This document shows, piece after piece, positions 24,630-31,150 of a stretch of 31,150 bases of DNA. The DNA lies in the NCBI GenBank assembly GCA_002279765.1, contig NCCR01000108.1:1-31150 (forward strand), in the 5' to 3' direction. This stretch comes from Verrucomicrobia bacterium 12-59-8 (GTDB lineage: Bacteria > Verrucomicrobiota > Verrucomicrobiae > Verrucomicrobiales > Verrucomicrobiaceae). The notes under the pieces are model-generated. The model saw only the letters and a program-made list of their open reading frames with translations. It was not told the origin of the DNA and did not search any database. Position 1 is the stretch's first letter. Every line of letters starts with the position of its first letter. The translations under genes were made by a program, and so were the position numbers.

Positions 24630-25418
24630 ATGGACGAAATGCTCAACCACCCCGATGCTCTCACCCGCCTGCGCTACGTCGTACACCGTCTGCGCGCGCC
24701 CGGCGGCTGCCCGTGGGACATGGAGCAGACCCACACATCCCTCATCCCCCATGTCATCGAAGAGGCCTACGAGGTGGCTGATGCTATCCGCAGCGGCGAT
24801 CCAGCCCAGATCTGCGATGAACTCGGCGACATCCTGCTCCAGCCCGTGCTGCATGCGGAGATCGCCAGCGAGACGGGTGCCTTCGATCTCGACAAGATGG
24901 CGCACGGCCTGACTGAAAAACTCATCCGCCGTCATCCGCATGTCTTTGGCGACACCAGCGCCGCCACCTCCGATGCGGTGCTGAAGCAATGGGATGCCAT
25001 CAAGCGCACCGAAAAGGGCACCGAGCACGAAGGCCTGCTGCACGGCACTGGCAATGGACTGCCCGCGCTCATGCGTGCACAGAAGCTGCAAAAAAAGGCC
25101 GCGCGCGTCGGCTTCGACTGGCCGGATGCCACGCCTGTCTTTGCCAAGATTCGCGAAGAGGCCGCTGAACTCGAAGAGGCCATCGCTTCAGGTGACAAAG
25201 CCCACATGGAGGAAGAGCTTGGCGATCTGCTTTTCAGCGTGGTCAATCTCGCCCGCAAACTTGGCATCGAATCTGAACCCGCTCTGGCCGCCGCCAATGA
25301 AAAATTCACGCGTCGCTTTCATGCGATGGAAACGCATCTGCGCGGGCAAGGACATGAACTTGGCAAGCTCACGCTGGAGCAGATGGATGCAGCGTGGGAT
25401 GAGGTGAAGCGCGGTTGA
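24630..25418 (+). CDS. mazG: Nucleoside triphosphate pyrophosphohydrolase MazG
   Basis: A 262-aa protein with two MazG domains. The first shows the family opening LRAPGGCPWDMEQTHTSL, then HVIEEAYEVADAI and DELGDILLQ, which supply the EExxE...ExxD magnesium site. The second shows KIREEAAELEEAI and EELGDLLFSVVNLAR. MazG hydrolyses NTPs to NMPs and pyrophosphate, clearing aberrant nucleotides and influencing the stringent response. Length is that of E. coli MazG (263 aa). It is followed after 30 bases by a toxin-antitoxin pair on the same strand; this is not a MazEF module, despite the name. Confidence 0.95.
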   Translation: MDEMLNHPDALTRLRYVVHRLRAPGGCPWDMEQTHTSLIPHVIEEAYEVADAIRSGDPAQICDELGDILLQPVLHAEIASETGAFDLDKMAHGLTEKLIRRHPHVFGDTSAATSDAVLKQWDAIKRTEKGTEHEGLLHGTGNGLPALMRAQKLQKKAARVGFDWPDATPVFAKIREEAAELEEAIASGDKAHMEEELGDLLFSVVNLARKLGIESEPALAAANEKFTRRFHAMETHLRGQGHELGKLTLEQMDAAWDEVKRG

Positions 25419-25448
25419 CATGCGCAATTAAAAAAGCCATTTTCCTCT

Positions 25449-25700
25449 GTGCAACTCACCATCGAAATCGACGACGAAACCTACGCAGGCATCGAAGCCG
25501 TAGCGCAGCGGGAGCATTCCAGTGTCAGTATCGTGGTGAAGAATGCGCTGAGCCGTGTGCCCGGTTTTCGTAAGCCTGCATCAACACCGGTGAAGATTCC
25601 TCATGGATATAAGATCCCAGTCTCCGAAGGGGCTCGTCCCTTTAACTCGGAGGATGTCTATGTCGCAGAAGATGAAAACGACATGCGCGGGCTGTCATGA
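25449..25700 (+). CDS. VapB-like antitoxin
   Basis: An 83-aa protein starting at GTG 25449. The N-terminus MQLTIEIDDETYAGIEAVAQREHSSVSIVVKNAL fits a ribbon-helix-helix DNA-binding domain (first strand LTIEI, then two helices). The C-terminal half is extended and acidic (NSEDVYVAEDENDM), as in antitoxins that wrap their toxin. Its stop overlaps the PIN-domain gene by four bases (ATGA), the typical antitoxin-first layout. No ATG is available nearby, which supports GTG. Confidence 0.8.
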   Translation: MQLTIEIDDETYAGIEAVAQREHSSVSIVVKNALSRVPGFRKPASTPVKIPHGYKIPVSEGARPFNSEDVYVAEDENDMRGLS

Positions 25701-26092
25701 TCTGGCTCGTTGATGGCAATATCTTGGTGGCCTATGCCGTGGACACCCACTTTCAACACCAGCAAGCTTTACGCTGGTTTGACGGACTAACTGAGTCTTT
25801 TGCAACCTGTTCGGTCACACAGGGGACTTTGCTGCGGTTGCACATGAAGTTCGCGGCGGATCAAAGCGCCAAAGCTGCTTGGAATTCACTGAAAGGGTTT
25901 GAGGCACATCCCGCCCATGTTTACTGGCTAGATGACCTTCCTTACAGCAAGGTGCCTTACCGCAGCATTCAAGGCCATCGGCAGGTGACGGATGCTTGGC
26001 TGGTCGAGCTGGCACGCCGAAATGGCGGCAAAGTGGCGACGCTCGACCAAGGCATGGCCGCGACATATCCTGATACTGCCGTTTTGATCTGA
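25697..26092 (+). CDS. VapC-like PIN-domain toxin
   Basis: A 131-aa PIN-domain protein, expected to be an RNase that inhibits translation unless bound by its antitoxin. Conserved acidic residues seen: D6 (WLVDGNIL), D99 (VTDAWLVELARR) and D117 (ATLDQGM). The second acidic position, usually Glu in a ..TELG.L.. helix, reads SVTQGTLLRL, so Gln/Gly replace it; this occurs in a subgroup of PIN toxins. It overlaps the antitoxin by four bases. It is only four bases from the SNF2 gene, so read-through expression of the helicase is likely. Confidence 0.85.
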   Translation: MIWLVDGNILVAYAVDTHFQHQQALRWFDGLTESFATCSVTQGTLLRLHMKFAADQSAKAAWNSLKGFEAHPAHVYWLDDLPYSKVPYRSIQGHRQVTDAWLVELARRNGGKVATLDQGMAATYPDTAVLI

Positions 26093-26096
26093 CTCG

Positions 26097-28826
26097 ATGG
26101 ATCTCGGTAACTTTTCATTCCCCAAGCTCTGGGCGCAGGTGCGCTCGAAATCGTGGCTGTGGCTGTTTCGGCGGCAGCAGATCGAGGAGGGCGGGCGGCT
26201 GCTCAAGCATGGGGACATCGGCCTCGCGGGGGTGCATGTGTGCGCGGAGAATGAGGTGGAGATCATTGCCGGAATCGGCACGGGTTTGTTCAACTCCGCC
26301 TCCGTCACGGCGCATCTGCGACTGCGGGAAGACGGCAGCATGGCGATGACCTCGCACTGCACCTGCGCGGTGGGCACGCTGTGCCAGCATGCGGCGGCGC
26401 TGATGCTGATGCTCGATCTTGAGGAGGGACGCAAACGCATCGAAGGCATGGCCCGCGTGCGCGAGAAAACGGCTGCGCCTGAGGATGATGAATCTGCGAT
26501 GCCGGTGAAGCAGGCGGAGGCCGAGCTGCCCCCCTCAGAACCCAAGCCCATCCTGCTCGTGCGGCGTATGATCGTGGACATGCCGCAGATCAATGCCAAG
26601 CGCAACATCGGGGGCTGGGAGCCGCGCAGCATTGCTTTCATTCAACCCTGTGCGGAATACGACGACTGCCCGCTGCGCTTCGAGATGCTCGTGCGCAGCC
26701 CCGCACATCAATGGAAGGATGAATACGACGAGCGTCACACCCTCGTTCGCAATCTGCGCTCCGAGCGTCTGCTACTGGGAGATCTATCCAGCCTGGGTTT
26801 CAAATCCTTTTCTGAAGCGCTGCCTGGGGCCAAGGCACCGGAGTCCACTCTGGGCTTCATGGCCGTGGCGGGCGATCAGGCTTTGTTCTGGTCGCAGTTT
26901 CTCAAAGATCAGGTGCCCAAGCTGCGTGATTCCGGCTGGCAGGTGGAAGTGCCGGTGGACATCGGCTTTCAAATCCACGAGGCTGAGGAAGATGCGTGGT
27001 TCACGGATCTCACGGGAGACCAGGACGGGCGCGAGTGGTTCTCGCTGGACCTCGGGGTGGAAATCGAGGGACGGCGCATCTCCATGGTGCCGCTGCTGGT
27101 GGATTGCATTGATCAAGGACTCACCCCCGCCGTGCTGGAAAAGAATCTGGATCAGCGCTTCCTGCTCTCACTCGGTGGCGACCATGGCGATGTGCTCTCC
27201 GTGCCTGCCCAGCGTCTGGTGGTGCTGTTGCGTTTCTTTGACGAACTGCTCGCCACGCGGCCCGTGCGCAAGGATGGCAAGCTCCAGCTCGACAAACTGC
27301 GCGCCGCACAGCTCGCCACGCTCGATGGTCTGCCAATTCAGGCACCCGCTGAACTGACCGCACTTAGCCAGCAGCTCGGCAGTTTTCGCGAGATTGGCCT
27401 CATTGATCCGCCTGCGGGTCTGAAGGCAACTCTGCGCGATTATCAGCGCGAGGGCGCTTCGTGGATGCAGTTCCTGCGGGAGTTTGGTCTGCACGGCATT
27501 CTGGCCGATGACATGGGCCTAGGCAAAACACTGCAAACGCTCACGCATATCCTCATCGAGAAGGAAAGCGGACGCATGAAGCATCCCTGCCTCATCGTGG
27601 CGCCGACGAGCGTGCTGCGGAACTGGATCAATGAGTCGATCAAATTCACTCCAACACTCAGCCTGCTGCTCATGCACGGGCAGTCACGCAAGAGCGACTT
27701 CAAGCACCTCAAGCAGTACGATCTCGTTGTCACCAGCTTCCCGCTCCTCGTGCGCGATGCCGATGTCATGCAGGCGCAGGAGTGGCACATCGTCGCGCTG
27801 GATGAAGCGCAGAACATCAAGAATCCCAAGAGCCTCGCGGCGCAGACCTGCAGCGGTTTGAAGGCCAAACACCGCCTCTGCCTCAGTGGGACGCCAATGG
27901 AAAACCACCTCGGCGAACTGTGGAGCCTCTTCAACTTCCTCATGCCCGGCCTGTTGAGCGACGCCGACACCTTCCGCCAGCATTACCGCAACCCCATCGA
28001 GCGTGATGCCGATACGGAGCGCCAGCAGGAGCTCAGCAAACGCATCCAGCCATTGCTGCTGCGACGGACGAAAGATGCGGTGGCCAAGGAACTGCCGCCG
28101 AAAACGGAAATCTTGCACAGCATTGAGCTCGGCCAGGCGCAGACCGATTTGTATGAAACGATCCGCGCAGCCATGGACAAGCGTGTGCGCGAAGCCATCG
28201 AGGTGAATGGATTGGACCGCTCACAGATCGTCGTGCTCGATGCGCTGCTCAAGCTGCGGCAGGTCTGCTGCCACCCGCAGCTCTTAAAACAGGAGACTGC
28301 TCGCGATGTCACCGACTCGGCGAAGACGGCCTTCCTCATGGATGAGCTGCTGCCCGAGCTCATCGAAGAAGGTCGCCGCATTCTCATCTTCTCGCAGTTC
28401 ACCGAAATGCTCGCCCTCATTGAGGGCCGGTTGAAGAAGGACGGCACGCGTTATGTAAAACTCACCGGCAGCACGAAGGACCGCGAAACACCGATCCAGG
28501 AGTTTCAGGCCGGCAAGGTGCCGGTGTTCCTCATCAGTCTCAAGGCGGGTGGTGCTGGCATCAATCTGACGACTGCCGACACGGTCATTCATTACGACCC
28601 CTGGTGGAATCCGGCGGCTGAAGCGCAGGCGAGCGACCGTGCGCACCGCATCGGCCAGAAGAACCCTGTCTTCGTCCACAAGCTCATCTGCGAAAACACC
28701 ATCGAGGAACGCATTGTGAAGATGCAGCAGAAGAAGGCGGCGCTTGTGGAAGGGCTGCTCGCAGGGCGTGCGGACAAACTCCAGCTTACCCAGTCCGACA
28801 TTCAGGCTTTGTTCATGGCGGAGTGA
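26097..28826 (+). CDS. SWIM zinc-finger SNF2-family DNA/RNA translocase
   Basis: A 909-aa ATP-dependent translocase of the HepA/SNF2 class. Near the N-terminus C88-T-C90 and C96-Q-H98 form a SWIM zinc finger (CxCx5CxH). A middle region of unknown fold (about 150-450) precedes the helicase core. The core shows motif I DDMGLGKT (471-478), APTSVLRNW (Ia), DEAQ (569-572, motif II), LSGTPMENHLGELWSLFNFL (III), then the second lobe with ILIFSQFTEM, FLISLKAGGAGINLT and DPWWNPAAEAQASDRAHRIGQ. Such proteins remodel nucleic-acid-protein complexes; many are widespread in this phylum. Placement four bases after a VapC toxin suggests a shared transcript. It could instead have its own promoter inside vapC. 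Confidence 0.93.
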   Translation: MDLGNFSFPKLWAQVRSKSWLWLFRRQQIEEGGRLLKHGDIGLAGVHVCAENEVEIIAGIGTGLFNSASVTAHLRLREDGSMAMTSHCTCAVGTLCQHAAALMLMLDLEEGRKRIEGMARVREKTAAPEDDESAMPVKQAEAELPPSEPKPILLVRRMIVDMPQINAKRNIGGWEPRSIAFIQPCAEYDDCPLRFEMLVRSPAHQWKDEYDERHTLVRNLRSERLLLGDLSSLGFKSFSEALPGAKAPESTLGFMAVAGDQALFWSQFLKDQVPKLRDSGWQVEVPVDIGFQIHEAEEDAWFTDLTGDQDGREWFSLDLGVEIEGRRISMVPLLVDCIDQGLTPAVLEKNLDQRFLLSLGGDHGDVLSVPAQRLVVLLRFFDELLATRPVRKDGKLQLDKLRAAQLATLDGLPIQAPAELTALSQQLGSFREIGLIDPPAGLKATLRDYQREGASWMQFLREFGLHGILADDMGLGKTLQTLTHILIEKESGRMKHPCLIVAPTSVLRNWINESIKFTPTLSLLLMHGQSRKSDFKHLKQYDLVVTSFPLLVRDADVMQAQEWHIVALDEAQNIKNPKSLAAQTCSGLKAKHRLCLSGTPMENHLGELWSLFNFLMPGLLSDADTFRQHYRNPIERDADTERQQELSKRIQPLLLRRTKDAVAKELPPKTEILHSIELGQAQTDLYETIRAAMDKRVREAIEVNGLDRSQIVVLDALLKLRQVCCHPQLLKQETARDVTDSAKTAFLMDELLPELIEEGRRILIFSQFTEMLALIEGRLKKDGTRYVKLTGSTKDRETPIQEFQAGKVPVFLISLKAGGAGINLTTADTVIHYDPWWNPAAEAQASDRAHRIGQKNPVFVHKLICENTIEERIVKMQQKKAALVEGLLAGRADKLQLTQSDIQALFMAE

Positions 28827-28943
28827 GGGGGGGGATTGACCTGAATGCGGGAAGGCTGCACTCGATGAAATAGACGGCGCGCTCAGCATGGGGCACTTTT
28901 TCACGCGCAAAGTTGGGCGGCGTGGCGATTGAGAGGGAAGGAT

Positions 28944-29600
28944 ATGGAAACACACCCCACACCGCTACCGCTCGCTGAGAATCTCTGGCTTCTCGCCTAT
29001 CCCCTAAAAATGCTGGGGGCGGATTTGCGGCGCAATGTGACTGTGATCCGTCTTGGGTCGGGGAAAGTGGTCATTCACTCCACGGCTCCTTTTTCCCCGG
29101 AGGACGTCGCTGCGATCCGTGCGCTCGGCGAACCTGGCTGGCTGCTGGACGGCATTTTGCGGCATGACACTTTTGCCCAGGAAGGACGCGCGGCGTTCCC
29201 GGGAATTCCTTATCTGGCACCCGCTGGATTTTCCGAAGTGGTCGGATTTCTGACCGAGCCGATCGTGCCTGCGCCAGTCGAGTGGGACGGCGAACTGCTG
29301 GCGCTGGAAATCCAAGGCGCGCCGGAAGCCCGCGATACGGCACTGCTGCACGTTCCGTCGCGGACGCTGATCCTCACGGAACTGCTCCTGCGCGTCGCCG
29401 TGGGCGGCCAGCATCATCCGGGGATGTCCCGGCCCGTGAAGGCCGGGGTGAAGGACCAGGCAGCATTCGAGAGTTCGCTGGCGACGATCCTCGGATGGGA
29501 TTTTGACCGGGTGATCGTCGGGCACGGCGATGTCATTGAGTCAGACGGGAAGGCCAAACTGCGCGCGGCGCTGGCAGCGGCGGGATTTTCTCCCGGATGA
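28944..29600 (+). CDS. DUF4336-like protein
   Basis: A 218-aa protein from ATG 28944, preceded by GAGAGGGAAGG, one of the few good ribosome binding sites in the window. ENLWLLAYPLKMLGADLRRNVTVIRLGSGKVVIHSTAPF is the usual opening of DUF4336 proteins, which have a metallo-beta-lactamase-like fold. A later segment, GWDFDRVIVGHGDVIESDGK, is also typical. The full HxHxDH metal motif is absent in the middle (LRHDTF appears instead), so metal-dependent catalysis is doubtful. It follows the SNF2 gene by 117 bases. The insertion sequence begins 48 bases after its stop and does not disrupt it. Confidence 0.8.
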   Translation: METHPTPLPLAENLWLLAYPLKMLGADLRRNVTVIRLGSGKVVIHSTAPFSPEDVAAIRALGEPGWLLDGILRHDTFAQEGRAAFPGIPYLAPAGFSEVVGFLTEPIVPAPVEWDGELLALEIQGAPEARDTALLHVPSRTLILTELLLRVAVGGQHHPGMSRPVKAGVKDQAAFESSLATILGWDFDRVIVGHGDVIESDGKAKLRAALAAAGFSPG

Positions 29601-29720
29601 ATTCCACCCATTTCAGCAACGGTGATTGCGTAGTGAAATATGCAGCCTGAGGTGGACCCCGTTCTTCGGCCAGGATTGTGTGAAGTTAAGCTATGATGCT
29701 CACGGCTGGGAGTGGTGGAT

Positions 29721-29770
29721 TGGTTCGGGGTTCTGGCAGCGCTTTTGGTTCGGGGTTCTGGCAGCGCTTT
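29721..29770. repeat. Tandem duplication of 25 bp inside the IS
   Basis: The 25-base unit beginning TGGTTCGGGG and ending AGCGCTTT occurs twice with no spacer, at 29721-29745 and 29746-29770. The copies are identical. They lie in the non-coding left part of the insertion sequence, between its end and the orfB stop. Confidence 0.95.
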
Positions 29771-29784
29771 GCAAGGGCTTTGCT

Positions 29785-29857
29785 CCGCATTTTGAGCTGT
29801 GCTCAAGAAGGCTGCGAGCGGAGCGAGTCACCTTCTTGAGCACAGCTCAAAATGCGG
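29785..29857. repeat. 27-bp perfect hairpin in the IS left non-coding part
   Basis: Bases 29785-29811 and 29831-29857 are exact reverse complements (CCGCATTTTGAGC... and ...GCTCAAAATGCGG) separated by 19 bases. It lies just after the transposase stop. No T-tract follows on either strand, so it is not a standard intrinsic terminator. It may stop read-through into or out of the transposase, or be an unrelated palindrome acquired by the element. Confidence 0.9.
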
Positions 29858-29892
29858 TCGCCTCCATGGGGGGCTTGTTCGCGTTACATGCG

Positions 29893-30768
29893 TTATGCAG
29901 CCTTCTTGATCTCTTGGAGCTGCATGCCTGTTTTGCGCTTCGGGCGATAAACCTCTCCAGGCGTTTTGTTCCCCAGTGCCTCGTGGGGTCGCCAGGTGTT
30001 GTATTGCTTCATCCAGCGCTCCACACCGCGTTCCAGCTCATCGACCGTGGCATGCTCACGCAGGTAGATCTCTTCGTATTTGATGCTCCGCCACAGCCGC
30101 TCGATAAACACGTTGTCCATCCACCGACCTCGCCCATCCATGCTGATCTGCACGCCCCAGCTCTTGAGTTTGGATGTCCATTCTTCGCTGGTAAACTGGC
30201 TGCCTTGATCGGTGTTGAAGATCTCCGGCACGCAGCCTACAGATGCCCTGGCACGGTCCAATGCAAGCAGGCACAGCGACACGTCCATCGTGTTGCTCAC
30301 CGCCCAGCCCAGCACACAACGTGTGTGCCAGTCCATCACTGCGCAGAGGTAGGCACTGCCGCGCGGCATGGGCACATAGGTGATGTCGGTGCACCACACC
30401 TGGTCGGCCCGCGTGATGGCCAGTTCACGCAGCAGGTAGGGATGGATGCGATTGGCCTTGTCCACGATGCTGGTGCGAGGCTTGCAGTAGATGGCCTCAA
30501 TGCCCATCTCGCGTCGCAGGCGCTGGAGGCGCTTGCGATTGACGCGCAAACCGTGGTCGCGCTCCAGCACCGTGACCAGCCGACGCGATCCCAGGCAGGG
30601 ATCGCGCAGATAGATCTCATCGAGCAGGCGCTTGATCCGCACGTTCTCCGCAGCCTCCGCCACGGGCACATAGTCCAGGCTGGAGCGTGACACGCCCAGC
30701 AGTTCACATTGCGTTCTCATGCTCAGCTGCGGGTGTCGAGGTTCGATGAGTTCGGCAGTCCGCTCCAC
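29893..30768 (-). CDS. IS3-family transposase OrfB, DDE integrase domain
   Basis: 291 residues as a separate frame, more when read as the OrfAB fusion. A helix-turn-helix part (LSMRTQCELLGVSRSSLDY, then GSRRLVTVLERDHGLRVNRKRLQRLRREMGI) precedes the rve integrase core. The three catalytic acids are visible: D in WCTDITYVPM, D in FNTDQGSQFTS and E in NVFIERLWRSIKYEE. The C-terminal YNTWRPHEALGNKTPGEVY is typical of the family. Its own GTG start is unlikely to be the main one. Translation probably reaches it by -1 frameshifting from orfA, giving a fusion of about 388 aa that cuts and joins the element ends. No stop or frameshift interrupts the core, so it looks functional. Confidence 0.92.
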   Translation of the reverse strand: MERTAELIEPRHPQLSMRTQCELLGVSRSSLDYVPVAEAAENVRIKRLLDEIYLRDPCLGSRRLVTVLERDHGLRVNRKRLQRLRREMGIEAIYCKPRTSIVDKANRIHPYLLRELAITRADQVWCTDITYVPMPRGSAYLCAVMDWHTRCVLGWAVSNTMDVSLCLLALDRARASVGCVPEIFNTDQGSQFTSEEWTSKLKSWGVQISMDGRGRWMDNVFIERLWRSIKYEEIYLREHATVDELERGVERWMKQYNTWRPHEALGNKTPGEVYRPKRKTGMQLQEIKKAA

Positions 30769-31058
30769 ACTCCGAGCTGCTTGGATTTTTTTACCACGAA
30801 GTCCAGCTTCACGGTGAGTTCGCCGATCTTGGAATGCAGGTCCGTGCGCTCGGCGCTGAAGTCCTCCTGCTCCTGCTGCCTGCCGGACTCAAACACGCTG
30901 CCTGCCTGCGCGCTGAGCTTCTTTTTCCAGTCGCTGACCTGCACGGGATGCACGTCAAACTCCTTGGCGATTTGTTGAACTGTTTTGATGCCCTTGAGAG
31001 CTTCCAATGCCACTCGGGCTTTGAACTCAGGGTCGTGTCTTTTGCGTTTGGCTTTCAC
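30723..31058 (-). CDS. IS3-family OrfA, helix-turn-helix DNA-binding protein
   Basis: A 111-aa protein starting at GTG 31058, 92 bases inside the right end. RKRHDPEFKARVALEALKGIKTVQQIAKEFDVHPVQVSDWKKKL is the classic OrfA helix-turn-helix, followed by a leucine-zipper-like helix (LHSKIGELTVKLDFVVKKSK) used for multimerisation. The frame overlaps orfB by 46 bases. OrfA alone usually binds the terminal repeats and represses; the fusion is the active transposase. Confidence 0.9.
   Translation of the reverse strand: MKAKRKRHDPEFKARVALEALKGIKTVQQIAKEFDVHPVQVSDWKKKLSAQAGSVFESGRQQEQEDFSAERTDLHSKIGELTVKLDFVVKKSKQLGVWSGLPNSSNLDTRS
30786..30792 (-). other. Programmed -1 frameshift site between orfA and orfB
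   Basis: Seven As on the coding (minus) strand sit in orfA phase as A-AAA-AAA, a standard slippery heptamer. Slipping back one base changes GTA-AAA-AAA-TCC to AAA-AAA-ATC-CAA and joins VVKK to IQAARSVERTAEL of orfB. Frame arithmetic is exact; use in the cell is inferred from IS3 family practice. Confidence 0.8.
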
Positions 31059-31150
31059 TTGGTTTTGGGGTGTCTAGTTTGTCACTCCCAACACGCAACC
31101 ACCATAATCTCATAACGTCACAGCTGGCCCGAATTTCGGGGTCCACCTCA

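Larger units (their letters stand above)
29648..31150. mobile_element. Complete IS3-family insertion sequence (1503 bp)
   Basis: The left end reads TGAGGTGGACCCCG (29648 onward). The last bases of the window, read on the other strand, give the same 14 bases, so these are terminal inverted repeats with TG...CA tips. Similarity continues imperfectly inward (TTCGG.CCAG, and GGGAGTG about 65-70 bases from each end). The element carries orfA and orfB on the minus strand with a frameshift site between them, as in IS3. The right flank is outside the window, so a target duplication cannot be tested; the left flank is ..TGCAGCC. Confidence 0.9.

Noticed and set aside
29626..30690. Plus-strand open frame across the IS
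   Set aside because: It lies opposite the transposase with its three catalytic acids and reads as an unstructured shadow.
1..31150. tRNA, rRNA or CRISPR array
   Set aside because: No T-loop GTTCGAATC-type blocks, rRNA signatures or regularly spaced identical repeats were seen by eye.

Overview
The window looks like chromosomal DNA of a GC-rich member of the Verrucomicrobiota, probably near Verrucomicrobiaceae such as Prosthecobacter or Verrucomicrobium. This rests on the gene repertoire (PQQ-type beta-propeller, ThuA-like secreted protein, SWIM-SNF2 helicase, several pseudopilins with a stand-alone GspF) and on a 16-bp palindrome before recA that fits the TGTTC-N4-GAACA LexA motif I recall for Verrucomicrobium spinosum. 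No rRNA, tRNA or CRISPR array was seen. Most starts I inspected lack a clear Shine-Dalgarno sequence.

Layout. 1-4460 is a type II secretion / type IV pilus-like cluster: one pilin with its own terminator, three more pseudopilins, and a GspE/PilB ATPase with a long N-terminal extension. A receiver-only response regulator and a hybrid histidine kinase follow on the same strand (4496-7684). The kinase is broken: a deletion with frameshift removes its G1 ATP-binding box. 7702-14125 holds a lipoprotein, a secreted PQQ-like propeller protein, a small secreted hypothetical, a CstA transporter and a ThuA-domain protein. A phased ATTAGTG repeat lies between the last two. 14215-15197 is an overlapping pair, an NlpC/P60-like lipoprotein and an RppH-type Nudix hydrolase.

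15204-17963 holds a PilZ-like protein, recA with a LexA box, and a GspF-like protein. The GspF may serve the ATPase about 13 kb away. 18098-21556 holds RibD, then an unusual NadD-NAD kinase fusion translationally coupled to a UlaG-like metallo-beta-lactamase-fold hydrolase. Two envelope proteins follow, ending at a strong terminator. A 104-aa unknown gene starts at 23470 behind a second SOS-box-like palindrome.

23785-24629 has no intact gene. It contains a run of hairpins and the decayed C-terminal part of what looks like a REP-associated (RAYT) transposase. 24630-29600 is a same-strand run: MazG, VapBC-like toxin-antitoxin, SWIM-SNF2 helicase and a DUF4336-like protein. 29648-31150 is a complete IS3-family element with TGAGGTGGACCCCG ends and an A7 frameshift site. 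Its right end coincides with the end of the window.

Most notable: the NadD-NadK fusion with an altered HxGH motif, the SOS-like operator before an unknown small gene, the 11-bp-phased ATTAGTG arrays, the kinase missing its G1 box, and the RAYT remnant beside a hairpin cluster.
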